Assembly (NCBI RefSeq): GCF_016859125.1
Contig: NZ_CP069338.1
Coordinates: 9,985,501 to 10,049,500, forward strand
DNA length: 64,000 bases
Direction of reading: 5' to 3'
Source: Archangium violaceum
GTDB taxonomy: Bacteria; Myxococcota; Myxococcia; Myxococcales; Myxococcaceae
Below, piece after piece: positions 17,335 through 25,685 of this stretch. The notes under the pieces are model-generated. The model did not search any database. It was not told the DNA's origin and was given only the letters and a program-made list of their open reading frames with translations. Position 1 is the first letter of the stretch; every line of letters begins with the position of its first letter. The position numbers and the translations under genes were made by a program.

Positions 17335-18135
17335 TCAGGACCCCTGATCCAGGAGGGCCGCGATCCGCAGCGGCCCTCCGCTGCCGCCCTTGATCTTCAT
17401 CGGGAACGCGATGACGGCGAAGCCCTTCGCGGGCAGGCGCTCCAGGTTGGCGACGTTCTCGAAGGCCGGGATGTCGTGTGCGAAGAGCACCTGATGGCTC
17501 TCGAAGAGGGTGGACTGGCCGTAGTCGATGCTCGCCGTGTCCAGGCCGATGGCCTTGAGGGAGCGGTTGCCGACCAGCCACCGGGCGGCCTCGGGGTGGA
17601 GCCCCGGAAAGTGGAGCTTCGCGACCGCCTCCGCGCCGCGCTCGTCCGTGCCCAGGTAGCTCTTGCGATCGGGCCAGCGCGCGCCATAGCCGGTCCTCAA
17701 CAGGACGATGGCTCCGTCCGGAATCCGCCCGTGCTCCTTCTCCCAGGCCTCGAAGTCCTCCCGGGTGACCTGGTAGTCAGGGTTCGCCGTGCACTGCCGC
17801 GTCACGTCGATGAGGATGGCCTCTCCCATCAGCTTCTCGAGTGGGATCTGGTCGACCGAGGGATGCCCTTCCGCGAAGTGGATGGGCGCGTCGAAGTGCG
17901 TTCCGCCGTGCTCGGCCGAGGAGAAACTGTTGGCGGCATAGAAGTAACCCTGGGGCGTGTGCCCGTAGGCCTCTTTCTTGAGCTGGAAGCCCTCCTCCGT
18001 GGGCCAGAAGATGGTCTGCTCGTCGAACGGATACGTCATGTCGACGACCGCTCCCGAAGGGAAACGGGGGGCCGTCGTCGCGCAGGCGCAGACCACGAGG
18101 GGAAGGACGAGCAGGAAGGGTGAACGATTCGTCAT
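17335..18135 (-). CDS. Cyclase-family (kynurenine formamidase-like) lipoprotein
   Basis: A 266-aa metal-dependent hydrolase of the cyclase family. The metal motif HGGTHFDAPIHF (HxGTHxDxPxH) is intact, and LHPEAARWLVGNRSLKAIGLDTASID matches the C-terminal half. The first 20 residues are hydrophobic and end in a lipobox-like VCAC, so the protein is probably exported and lipidated, which is unusual for kynurenine formamidases; the substrate may be a different amide or lactone. The start ATG has GGAG 8 bases upstream. Divergent from bluB. Confidence 0.83.
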   Translation of the reverse strand: MTNRSPFLLVLPLVVCACATTAPRFPSGAVVDMTYPFDEQTIFWPTEEGFQLKKEAYGHTPQGYFYAANSFSSAEHGGTHFDAPIHFAEGHPSVDQIPLEKLMGEAILIDVTRQCTANPDYQVTREDFEAWEKEHGRIPDGAIVLLRTGYGARWPDRKSYLGTDERGAEAVAKLHFPGLHPEAARWLVGNRSLKAIGLDTASIDYGQSTLFESHQVLFAHDIPAFENVANLERLPAKGFAVIAFPMKIKGGSGGPLRIAALLDQGS

Positions 18136-18216
18136 TCGTGCACTCCGGCTGGGGGTGAAGCGCGGAATGTACTATGGAGCGCCCCGGCAGATGTCCTGGC
18201 AGGGGCCCGACGATCC

Positions 18217-18861
18217 ATGACGAACCACCGCTTTTCTCCCGCGGAACGAGAAGCCGTCTACCGTGCGATCAGTGAGCGCCGTGACATGCGCCACTTCCGG
18301 CCCGAGCCCATCGATCAGGAGATCATCGCGCGTCTTCTCCATGCGGCGCACCTGGGGCCGAGCGTGGGCTTCATGCAGCCGTGGCGCTTCATTCGCATCA
18401 CCGATGGGGCACTCCGGAATGAGATCGCGGAGATGGTCGAGCAGGAGCGCCTGCGTACCGCCGAGGCGCTGGGCCCGCGCGGCGGGGAATTCATGCGCCT
18501 CAAGGTCGAGGGCATCAGGGAGTGCCCCGAGCTCTGGGTCGTCGCGCTGACCGATCAACGTGAGCGCTATGTCTTCGGCCGGCGGACCATGCCCAACATG
18601 GACCTCGCCTCCGCGAGTTGCGCCATCCAGAACCTCTGGCTCGCCGCGAGGGCCGAGGGGATTGGCATGGGTTGGGTCTCGCTGTTCGAGCCAGCCAGAC
18701 TGGCACGGGTGTTGGGGGCACCGGAGGGCAGCGAGCCGATCGCCATCCTGTGCCTCGGCCATGTCGATGCCTTCTATGAGCGGCCGATGCTGGAGCTGGA
18801 GGGATGGGACTCGCGCCGGCCGCTGGAAGAGCTGGTCTGGGAGAACCGGTGGTCGAAGTGA
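18217..18861 (+). CDS. bluB: 5,6-dimethylbenzimidazole synthase
   Basis: BluB cannibalises FMNH2 with O2 to make 5,6-dimethylbenzimidazole, the lower ligand of cobalamin. The 214-aa protein shows the family hallmarks: RRDMRHFRPEPID near the N-terminus, LGPSVGFMQPWRFI, GRRTMPNMDLASASCAIQNLW and GIGMGWVSLF. It supplies the substrate of CobT encoded 14 kb to the left, so the organism should make true vitamin B12 aerobically. The gene stands alone between a divergent cyclase gene and a convergent gene of unknown function. No strong ribosome site is visible upstream of ATG 18217. A generic nitroreductase is the alternative, but the motifs favour BluB. Confidence 0.93.
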   Translation: MTNHRFSPAEREAVYRAISERRDMRHFRPEPIDQEIIARLLHAAHLGPSVGFMQPWRFIRITDGALRNEIAEMVEQERLRTAEALGPRGGEFMRLKVEGIRECPELWVVALTDQRERYVFGRRTMPNMDLASASCAIQNLWLAARAEGIGMGWVSLFEPARLARVLGAPEGSEPIAILCLGHVDAFYERPMLELEGWDSRRPLEELVWENRWSK

Positions 18862-18877
18862 CGGAGGACGCGCCCGG

Positions 18878-19918
18878 CTAGAACGAGCCCATGCCCACCA
18901 GCCCGAACGTGCGCCTCATGGACCCCTGCATGCCGAGGAACAGCCCGGACAGCACAGGCCCCGTCCGCAACGTGGCCGTGGCCGTGGTGGAGGTCCGCAG
19001 GGTCATCCACTGACGGCTGAACACGGCACGCACATCGAAGCGCTCGCGCCGCACGCACGTCTCGAGATCCGTCCAGATGTACGGCTCGGCGTGGTTGGAG
19101 TGAACCCCCAGGGCCACCTCGAGCCAGGCCAGTCGGCCCCGCAGCGTGGCCCACCGCGAATCGAGCAGGAGTCCCTCGGGGCCACGCGCGGCCGAGCCCC
19201 CCACCTCGAGCTGATCGATCCGGCCATCGAGCACCGGAAGCCGCAGCCATTCCGGCAGGAGCAGGCGCGCCCCCACGTCCGCGCGTGCGTTCTTGAAGTA
19301 GGGCTCGGTCTGCAACCGCACGGACGCGTGGAGGCGTCCCTGGAACAGGGTGCCGCGAACCTCGGGCGTCAGCCCCAGGGATTGCGCACGCGCGGTGCCG
19401 AACTGGTAGGCCAGCCCGAGCCCCGCCACGCCCGCGGCGATCACCGCGGTCGTCTCCTGTCCGGGCAGGCGTTCGAGCCAGGGGCGCACGGCGGCCTGGA
19501 TCGGGCTCTGGGGCCCACTGAGCCAGGGGCCCAGGTCACGTACCCGGAAGCGTTCCCCCTCGGGACCGAGCTCCAGGAAGCTGGCGAGACGGCCTCCCGC
19601 GGGGATTTCCGACAGGGTGACGTCCTGCGTCGCGAGGGAGAAGGCGTCCCGGGCCTCCCGCTGCTCATGCATCCCGGGCGGAATGAACGCCCAGGCCCGC
19701 GCACGCACGGCGAGTGAGAGGGACGGCACGGTGAAGCCCCCCTGCAGGGCACGCCCCGGATCCGCGAAGTACCAGAGGAGCTCCTCGAACGCGGGGCGAT
19801 CTGGCAGGTCCGTGGGCGGAACCATCCGCTGGTGCAGCTCGAGGGGCTCCGCGGCGGCCGGGAGCACCCGGAACGCCACCATGAGCGCCACTGCCCATGC
19901 AGATGCACACCGGCCCAT
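18878..19918 (-). CDS. Exported protein of unknown function, probably outer membrane
   Basis: I do not recognise a family. With ATG 19918 the product is 346 aa and starts with a signal peptide (ALMVAFRVLPAAAEP). The remainder has alternating hydrophobic stretches such as TLFQGRLHASVRLQTEPYF, RWATLRGRLAWLEVALGV and VRAVFSRQWMTLRTSTT, with a C-terminal Phe. This pattern suggests a beta-barrel. It is divergent from the ECF sigma operon, so the two may share regulation; an inverted repeat sits just upstream of its start. Longer in-frame starts exist but would run through that repeat. Confidence 0.65.
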   Translation of the reverse strand: MGRCASAWAVALMVAFRVLPAAAEPLELHQRMVPPTDLPDRPAFEELLWYFADPGRALQGGFTVPSLSLAVRARAWAFIPPGMHEQREARDAFSLATQDVTLSEIPAGGRLASFLELGPEGERFRVRDLGPWLSGPQSPIQAAVRPWLERLPGQETTAVIAAGVAGLGLAYQFGTARAQSLGLTPEVRGTLFQGRLHASVRLQTEPYFKNARADVGARLLLPEWLRLPVLDGRIDQLEVGGSAARGPEGLLLDSRWATLRGRLAWLEVALGVHSNHAEPYIWTDLETCVRRERFDVRAVFSRQWMTLRTSTTATATLRTGPVLSGLFLGMQGSMRRTFGLVGMGSF

Positions 19919-19926
19919 TGGAGGTA

Positions 19927-19991
19927 AAGGTGGGCACCTTCCCTCCTGGCCGCAAGGAAGCTCCCTCCCTGGAGGCCGGCGAGGTGCCCAC
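19927..19991. repeat. Inverted repeat upstream of the exported-protein gene
   Basis: AAGGTGGGCACCTT at 19927-19940 is a dyad in itself (AAGGTG-GG-CACCTT), and its GTGGGCACCT recurs as the exact inverse AGGTGCCCAC at 19982-19991. It lies in the divergent region between the exported-protein gene and the ECF promoter. Operator or mRNA secondary structure are both possible. Confidence 0.45.
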
Positions 19992-20006
19992 TTCATGTCA
20001 TTTCCC

Positions 20007-20036
20007 GGTTCCCATTTTCCGGGCCTCGGCCAGTCT
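20007..20036 (+). promoter_or_regulatory. Candidate ECF-dependent autoregulatory promoter
   Basis: GGTTCCCATTTTC at 20007-20019, then 13 bases, then GTCT at 20033-20036, 67 bases before the sigma gene. The same two blocks at exactly the same spacing occur at 22947-22976. The downstream GTC block resembles the -10 element of many ECF promoters, and the upstream block would hold the -35 element. Autoregulation is the norm for ECF sigma factors. Confidence 0.6.
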
Positions 20037-20102
20037 CTCCTCTGAAGGAGAGCGCCCTGAGCCCGACAACCCCACAACGACACGTCAGCGGAGGGTCACG
20101 GC

Positions 20103-20609
20103 TTGGATGACGCCTGGCTGGCCCAGCTGTACGCGCAGTATGGATTCCTCGTGCACCGCCGCTGTCTTCAGCTGCTGCGCCGACCCGAGGACGCGGAGGA
20201 CGCGCTCCAGGAGACCTTCCTGCGGGTGAAGCGCCATGGCGCCCCGCGCGAGAGCGGCGCCACCCTCGCATGGCTCTACACCATCGCCCAGCGCTGCTGC
20301 TTCGATCTGATGGAGCGCAGCGGCCGGGAGCCGCCCGCCGAGGAGTCGCAGCTCGCGGCCCTGGAGCAGCGGGGTGAAGGCTCACCAGCGGACGCCGACC
20401 GCCGGGCGATGCTCGGCCTGGCGCTGCGCCAGCTCGACGGCAAGACACGCACCATTGGCGTGCTGCACTTCCTGGACGGCTACACCCAGGAGGAGGTCGC
20501 CACGCGGACCGGCTACTCGCGCCGCACCATCGGCAAGAAGCTTCAACAATTCGAGGATCGCATCCGACAGCTCTGGCAGGCGCGCGCCGGCCTCGAGGAG
20601 ACACGATGA
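20103..20609 (+). CDS. ECF-type RNA polymerase sigma factor
   Basis: A 168-aa sigma-70-family protein with region 2 (RRPEDAEDALQETFLRVKRH, about residues 26-45) and a C-terminal region 4 helix-turn-helix (GYTQEEVATRTGYSRRTIGKKL). The start is a TTG at 20103 with GGAGGG about 9 bases upstream; the nearby ATG is out of frame. The stop overlaps the anti-sigma start by 4 bases (ATGA), which in turn overlaps the caspase-like gene, so three genes are coupled. Cognate regulator is the product of 20606-21358. Confidence 0.9.
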   Translation: MDDAWLAQLYAQYGFLVHRRCLQLLRRPEDAEDALQETFLRVKRHGAPRESGATLAWLYTIAQRCCFDLMERSGREPPAEESQLAALEQRGEGSPADADRRAMLGLALRQLDGKTRTIGVLHFLDGYTQEEVATRTGYSRRTIGKKLQQFEDRIRQLWQARAGLEETR

Positions 20610-21358
20610 GCACCACTCCCCTGCCCCCTTCTCCTCGCGGCTCCCACTGTCCGCCGGCCGCCCTGCTCGAGGCGATGAGCGCTGGCGAGGCCGCCCCCGA
20701 GGCCACGCGCACCCACGTGGAGGGCTGCGCCGACTGCCGCGGCCAGCTCGAGGCGCTCACCACCGCTCGCGAGGCCTTCGTCCGCGCACGTCCCCCCGAG
20801 CTCTTCCTGCGCCAGCTGGAGCGGCGCGCCGCCGCCAGGCCACGCCCGGGCCCGCGCTGGCTGCTGCCCGTGCTCGGCGCCTGCGTGCCGCTGCTGGCCC
20901 TGCTGGTGCTCGTGCCGCGGCTGGGAGGAGAGGATGGAGTGCTCCTGAAGGGAGGTGCGTTCCGCGTGGTGGTCTCGCGCGCTGGAGGCACCCCGGAGCT
21001 GCTGGGCCCCGACGCGCAGGTCCGGACGGGTGACGCGCTGCGCTTCTCCTACGAGGCACAGGAGCCAGGGCACCTGCTCGTACTCGAGCTGGATGGGAGG
21101 GGCGCAGCGAGCGTCTTCTACCCGCATGGCTCGGCCACCTCCGCGCCCCAGCCAGCCGGGCAGCGCGACTTCCTTCCCGGAAGCGTGGTGCTCGACGACG
21201 CGCCCGGCCCGGAGTGGCTCCTCGCCGTCTTCTCGCCCCGCCCGCTCCAAGCCGCGCCCCTGCTGGAGACCCTGCGCGCGCAGGCGGGACGCGCCGAGCC
21301 CACCCTCTCCTGCCCCGACTGCAGCGTGAGTATGCTCCGCCTCCAGAAGCGCCCATGA
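20606..21358 (+). CDS. Membrane anti-sigma factor with zinc finger and DUF4384-like domain
   Basis: A 250-aa single-pass membrane protein. The N-terminus carries a zf-HC2-type site H37-x3-C41-x2-C44 (HVEGCADC), which in this family binds the sigma factor. A transmembrane helix follows at about 85-104 (WLLPVLGACVPLLALLVLVP). The periplasmic part resembles DUF4384: FRVVVSRAGGTPELL, then RTGDALRFSYEAQEPGHLLVLELD. A C-terminal CPDCSV adds two more cysteines. It would hold the sigma factor inactive until an envelope or periplasmic signal is sensed. Start overlaps the sigma stop. Confidence 0.85.
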   Translation: MSTTPLPPSPRGSHCPPAALLEAMSAGEAAPEATRTHVEGCADCRGQLEALTTAREAFVRARPPELFLRQLERRAAARPRPGPRWLLPVLGACVPLLALLVLVPRLGGEDGVLLKGGAFRVVVSRAGGTPELLGPDAQVRTGDALRFSYEAQEPGHLLVLELDGRGAASVFYPHGSATSAPQPAGQRDFLPGSVVLDDAPGPEWLLAVFSPRPLQAAPLLETLRAQAGRAEPTLSCPDCSVSMLRLQKRP

Positions 21359-22935
21359 CTCCACCCCGCCCGCTCTGGCTGTTTCTCGCGGCGCTGCCGC
21401 TGCTCCTCTGCCCCCCGCGAGCCGCCGCGGCCACCGTCCGCCTGTTGGTGGCCATCGGCGCCAACGTGGGAGATCCCGACGACGCCGTGCTCCGCTTCGC
21501 GGACGATGACGCCGGACGCGTGCGGCAGCTCTTCGTCGAGCTGGGCGGGGTGCGCGCCGATCGTTCCTATCTGGTGGTGGATCAACCCGCCTCCGTGGTG
21601 CGCCAGCGGCTGGCCGAGGTCACCGGCCGCATCGCCGAGCTGCGCGCCTCGGGTGATGACGCGGTGCTCATCGTGTACGTCTCGGCCCACGCGAAGGGCG
21701 GCGTGCTGCACCTGGGCGGAACGCACCTGCCGCTCGCCGAGCTGCGTGACAGCACGCAGAAGTCGGGTGCGCGGCTCAGCGTGCTCCTGGTGGACGCGTG
21801 CGAGAGCGGCACCCTGGCGCGGCGCAAGGGAGGCCGAGCCGGGCCGGAGTTCGCGGTGTCGCTCGAGCAGATTCCGCTGCACGGCCAGGTGGTCATCTCC
21901 TCCAGCGGCCCGGGCGAGAGCTCCGAGGAGTGGGACTCGCTCAAGGGCTCGCTCTTCACCCACCACCTGCTCACGGGTCTGCGCGGGGACGCGGACGTGG
22001 AGGGAGACGGGCGGGTGTCGCTCGCCGAGGCGTACGCCCACGCCTACCGGCGCACGGTGGCGGGGGCCGCCGGCGCGGGTCAGCACCCGGCCTATGCCTG
22101 GGAGCTGTCGGGCACCGGGGAGCTCATCCTCACCGAGCCCCAGGCGGCCCGCAGCGCGCTCGTCTTCCCCGCGGCGCTCGCCGGCCGCTACGTGGTGGCG
22201 AGCCAGCCGCGGCCAGACGTGGTGGCCGAGGTGGAGAAGGCACCGGGGCGCCCCTTGCGCCTGGCGGTGCCACCGGGCCGCTACCTCTTGCGCAAGCGCG
22301 CGGGCGCGAGCACCGGCCTGCTCGAGCTGGAGCTGCCCTACGGAGGTGAGCGCCTGGTGCGCGAGGAGGAGCTGAAGTGGCGCCCCTACACGGAGGTGGC
22401 GCTCAAGGGTGGCCACGTGGAGTTGCGCGGCTCGGCGCTGCTGGGGTTCGCGCGGATGGAGAGCGCACCGGTGCGGGGCACGGGAACACGCCTCGCCGCC
22501 GGGCTCGGCTACCGTCACAGCTGGGGCTCCTGGTGGGCGCTGGGCACCGTCAGCTTCAGCCAGGCGGGCTACCCGGCCGTGGAGCTCGAGGTGCGCGAGC
22601 GCGCCCTCGGTGCCGGGGTGACCGCCGGCTACCGCTGGTTGGAATGGGCGCTGGTGCCCTACGTGGGGTTGAGCGTGGAGCTCACCGGCCTGGAGCAGCG
22701 GCTGCGGCGCGAGCGGGAGGAGGAGATCGAAGACACCTTCGGTGTCGAACCCCTGCCGCCCCGCCGGGCACTGGGCCTGGGCATGGGTCCAGTCGCGGGC
22801 GTGGAGGTGCCACTGCCCGGTCAGGCCTTCGCGCTCCTCCAGGCGCAGTTCCTCCTGCGCTACCTGCCGAGCACGGAGCAGCCCGCCCTGCTCCCCGCGG
22901 CGCACGTCTCCGCGGGCGCTGGCTGGCGCTTCTAG
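21355..22935 (+). CDS. Caspase-like (C14) protease domain fused to a beta-barrel-like region
   Basis: A 526-aa exported protein. After a signal peptide (LFLAALPLLLCPPRAAAA) comes a caspase-fold domain at about 24-255. It has the conserved beta-strands, catalytic His H112 (IVYVSAHAKGG) and catalytic Cys C149 (LLVDACESG), and an ISSSGPGESSEEW segment like those following the active site in bacterial caspase homologues. Residues 255-340 look like a small beta domain. Residues 340-526 show alternating strands (TRLAAGLGYRHSWGSWWALG) and end in WRF, like an outer-membrane barrel. So the protease part would sit in the periplasm or at the surface. ATG overlaps the anti-sigma stop. Known family: bacterial metacaspase-like proteins; the barrel fusion and anti-sigma coupling are inferred to be functional. 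Confidence 0.85.
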   Translation: MTPPRPLWLFLAALPLLLCPPRAAAATVRLLVAIGANVGDPDDAVLRFADDDAGRVRQLFVELGGVRADRSYLVVDQPASVVRQRLAEVTGRIAELRASGDDAVLIVYVSAHAKGGVLHLGGTHLPLAELRDSTQKSGARLSVLLVDACESGTLARRKGGRAGPEFAVSLEQIPLHGQVVISSSGPGESSEEWDSLKGSLFTHHLLTGLRGDADVEGDGRVSLAEAYAHAYRRTVAGAAGAGQHPAYAWELSGTGELILTEPQAARSALVFPAALAGRYVVASQPRPDVVAEVEKAPGRPLRLAVPPGRYLLRKRAGASTGLLELELPYGGERLVREEELKWRPYTEVALKGGHVELRGSALLGFARMESAPVRGTGTRLAAGLGYRHSWGSWWALGTVSFSQAGYPAVELEVRERALGAGVTAGYRWLEWALVPYVGLSVELTGLEQRLRREREEEIEDTFGVEPLPPRRALGLGMGPVAGVEVPLPGQAFALLQAQFLLRYLPSTEQPALLPAAHVSAGAGWRF

Positions 22936-22946
22936 CGAAAAAGCGC

Positions 22947-22976
22947 GGTTCCCATTTTCGGACGCCGGGCCGGTCT
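22947..22976 (+). promoter_or_regulatory. Second copy of the ECF two-block promoter motif
   Basis: GGTTCCCATTTTC at 22947-22959, 13 bases, then GTCT at 22973-22976, 57 bases before the lipoprotein gene. It matches the motif in front of the sigma gene in both blocks and spacing. The 13 bases between them share only partial GC-rich similarity, which argues for selection on the blocks rather than simple duplication. Confidence 0.6.
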
Positions 22977-23032
22977 TCCTTCATGAGCGCCCATCCCGGG
23001 CCGCTCCACCTGACTTCCCCGGAGGGGGACAC

Positions 23033-24301
23033 ATGTCTCGGCAACTTCCCAGCCTTCCATTCCTTCTGCTTTCCCTGCTGCTCACCCTCGCGGGTTGCGG
23101 CAACGTGGTGGGTCCCAACCATCCGGGCGAGCCCCTCGTCACGATCCGGGGACAGATGAACACCACGCCGGACGCACGCGTCACCGGACCGGTGCGTCTG
23201 GCATTCGTGTGGTACCCGCAGTGGTTGGCCGCGGAGGATACGGGCGGCTCGCAGGGTGGGCCCGTGGACGTGGTCACCGAGGACGTGGTCTACGAGGGCA
23301 GCTTCCCGGCCAACTACAGCTTCCACATCTATAACCCGCCGCCAGAGAGCGTGCTCGAGCCACTCGGCGAGGGCCTTCGAGGCAAGGGCGCCTTCGGCAT
23401 CCTCCTGGCGTACCAGGACGGAAACGGCAACGCGAAGCTCGACACCATCGCCACGAACGGTGCGCCGGTGGACCGGATCATCGGCTCCTCGCTCCTGACC
23501 GATCCGACCTCCGCCGCCTTCACCGTCATCTACGTGACCACGGAGCAGCCGGCGGAGACGGGCCTGAAGCCCGGTTTCAACCTCATCCAGGCGGTGAACT
23601 CCGAGAACAGCGCGGTGGTGCCTCTGGACACCCACATGCCACTCACCCTGACCCAGGGCGGCCCCTTCTACGACGCGCTCGTCTGCGAGGCCGGGTGGCT
23701 CACCTTCCTGTTCCTCGATGTGTGTGGCCTGGACGGTGGCGGCATCTTCGAGCCGATCAAGCTCGCGGTGGGTGGCCGGGTGGTCCTCGAGGGCTCGAAG
23801 GCGAAGGTCGAGCTGAGGGTTGATTTCGAGAACACGCCGCTCCAGGACGCGGCGGTGACGCTCGCGGGCCGCACCCTCCCCTATGACGCGGAGCGCGAGG
23901 CCTATGTCCTCGAAGAGGAGGACACGGCGCTGCTGGCACCCGGAGGCAGCTTCGAGCTCGTGGTGAACGGGGGCGGCGAGTCCATCCGCCGCACCTTCCA
24001 GGTGCCCGGTGACTTCGACATCACCTCCCCCACCGCGGACGAGCAGGTGAGCGCGAGTCAGCCCCTGGAGCTGCGATGGACGGCCTCCCAGGGAGCCGCC
24101 GAATATTACGTGCGCCTGTCCTCGGGCACCGCGGGCGGCGGCACCATCGTCGGCGAGGGCGCGCTCTCGCACACCTTCGACACCACGGGGGCGGGGCACG
24201 AAGGGACTGTCCAGGTGGAGGCCCGCATCCGCTCGCTCGATATCCAGGCCCTGGTGACGGTGGCGCTGGTGAGAGAGCACACGTTCACCTTCGCGCCGTA
24301 G
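23033..24301 (+). CDS. Lipoprotein with C-terminal Ig-like domain, likely ECF target
   Basis: A 422-aa lipoprotein (lipobox LTLAGC). No known catalytic family recognised. The N-terminal two thirds are beta-rich with a GILLAYQDGNGNAKLD segment common in myxobacterial surface lipoproteins. The last 100 residues look like an Ig/FN3-like domain (FDITSPTADEQVSASQPLELRWT). The start ATG follows GGAGGGGG. Its own copy of the two-block promoter suggests it belongs to the regulon of the sigma factor encoded 2.4 kb upstream. Confidence 0.75.
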   Translation: MSRQLPSLPFLLLSLLLTLAGCGNVVGPNHPGEPLVTIRGQMNTTPDARVTGPVRLAFVWYPQWLAAEDTGGSQGGPVDVVTEDVVYEGSFPANYSFHIYNPPPESVLEPLGEGLRGKGAFGILLAYQDGNGNAKLDTIATNGAPVDRIIGSSLLTDPTSAAFTVIYVTTEQPAETGLKPGFNLIQAVNSENSAVVPLDTHMPLTLTQGGPFYDALVCEAGWLTFLFLDVCGLDGGGIFEPIKLAVGGRVVLEGSKAKVELRVDFENTPLQDAAVTLAGRTLPYDAEREAYVLEEEDTALLAPGGSFELVVNGGGESIRRTFQVPGDFDITSPTADEQVSASQPLELRWTASQGAAEYYVRLSSGTAGGGTIVGEGALSHTFDTTGAGHEGTVQVEARIRSLDIQALVTVALVREHTFTFAP

Positions 24302-24320
24302 CCCGCCGTCACATTATATC

Positions 24321-24333
24321 GCAACATAGTTGC
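24321..24333. promoter_or_regulatory. Small dyad in an AT-rich promoter region
   Basis: GCAAC-ATA-GTTGC, a perfect 5-base dyad inside a short AT-rich stretch (ATTATATC...AAATACATT) between the lipoprotein gene and the flavoprotein gene. The base composition contrasts sharply with the surroundings and suggests a promoter or operator of the flavoprotein gene. Confidence 0.35.
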
Positions 24334-24397
24334 AAATACATTCCCGTTCCCATAACCCTCTGGACTCATCCACCCGGACATGGAACGGGGACAAGGC

Positions 24398-25591
24398 ATG
24401 CTCGATTGGCTCATCATCGGTGGAGGTGTTCACGGCACCCTGCTGTCGCATCACCTCCTGCAGGCAGGCGTGCGTCGGGAGAGGCTGCGGGTGTTGGATC
24501 CTCATTCGAGGCCCCTCGCCCGCTGGGGACGCTTCACCGCCAGCACGGGGATGGAGTTCCTGCGCTCCCCCTCCGTGCACCACCTGGATGTGCACCCCTT
24601 CGCGCTGGAACATTTCGCGAAGGGCCCGGAGTGTCGGCGCATGAAGAAGCCCTATGCGTGGCCCTATGACCGGCCCGCGCTCGCGCTCTTCCAGGCCCAT
24701 GTGCACCACCTGGTGCGCACCCACGGTTTGCAGGAGGTGCGGCTCGAGGGCGTGGCACGTGGCGCGAGCCGGCTGCCGGCTCGAGGCCTTCGAGTGGAGA
24801 CGAATCAGGGCGCGCTCGAGGCCCGGCGAGTGGTGCTGGCCCTGGGCGCGGGAGATCATCCCGCGTGGCCGGACTGGGCCACCACCCCCCAGGCCGAGGG
24901 CGGCCGGGTGGAGCACATCTTCTCGGAAGGCTTCCACCGCGAGCGAATTCCTCCCGAGGAGGACGTGGTGGTGGTGGGTGGAGGCATCACCGCCGTGCAA
25001 CTGGCCCTGGCGCTCGCGGCCCGCGCCACCGGACGGGTGACGCTGCTGAGCTCCCACGCCATGCGCATCCATCAGTTCGACAGCGATCCCGGCTGGCTCG
25101 GGCCTCGGCTGCTGACGGCATTCCACGGCCAGCGCTGCCCCCGCCAGCGGCGGCGCACCATCCTCGAGGCGCGGCATCGGGGCTCGATTCCGCCCGACGT
25201 GGCGGCGGCCCTGCGCGGAGCGCTGCGCAAGGACACGCTCTCGCACCAGCACGGCCAGGTGGTGGCCGTTCACAAATACCTGGAGTCCAGCCGCGAGCGC
25301 CTGCGGTTGGAGCTGGCTGGAGACGCGGGGACCCTCGAGGCGGACCGGATCATCCTCGCCACGGGGTTCTCGCGCTCACGCCCGGGTGGCCGCTGGCTGG
25401 ACGAGACCATCCAGAGCATGGCGCTGTCCTGCGCGCCCTGCGGTTATCCCCTGGTGGATCGTCACCTCACCTGGACACCGGGGCTGCACGTGATGGGGCC
25501 CCTGGCCGAGCTGGAGATCGGCCCCGCCTCGCGCAACATCTCCGGCGCACGGATGGGCAGCGAACGGCTCGTCGCGCTTGCCCGCGGGTAG
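24398..25591 (+). CDS. FAD/NAD(P)-binding monooxygenase-like flavoprotein
   Basis: A 397-aa two-dinucleotide-domain flavoprotein: WLIIGGGVHGT at the N-terminus binds FAD and VVVVGGGITAVQLA in the middle binds NAD(P). RIILATGFSRSRPGG near the C-terminus is the late ATG motif of N-hydroxylating monooxygenases (SidA/PvdA-like) and Baeyer-Villiger-type relatives. The substrate cannot be read from the sequence; no siderophore genes are adjacent. I prefer ATG 24398, with GGGG/AAGG just upstream; an in-frame ATG at 24380 lacks a ribosome site. Confidence 0.8.
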   Translation: MLDWLIIGGGVHGTLLSHHLLQAGVRRERLRVLDPHSRPLARWGRFTASTGMEFLRSPSVHHLDVHPFALEHFAKGPECRRMKKPYAWPYDRPALALFQAHVHHLVRTHGLQEVRLEGVARGASRLPARGLRVETNQGALEARRVVLALGAGDHPAWPDWATTPQAEGGRVEHIFSEGFHRERIPPEEDVVVVGGGITAVQLALALAARATGRVTLLSSHAMRIHQFDSDPGWLGPRLLTAFHGQRCPRQRRRTILEARHRGSIPPDVAAALRGALRKDTLSHQHGQVVAVHKYLESSRERLRLELAGDAGTLEADRIILATGFSRSRPGGRWLDETIQSMALSCAPCGYPLVDRHLTWTPGLHVMGPLAELEIGPASRNISGARMGSERLVALARG

Positions 25592-25685
25592 ACGGGCCGG
25601 GTGGCCAGGAAGTCCCCGCGTCTGGAGACGTATCTCCGGCAACTGGCTCAACTCCTGATGGAAGTTACGTGCCAACCCCTCCGCC

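Noticed and set aside
24341-24375. A possible third copy of the ECF promoter motif (CGTTCCCAT)
   Set aside because: Only the first block matches loosely, and GTCT is missing at the right spacing.
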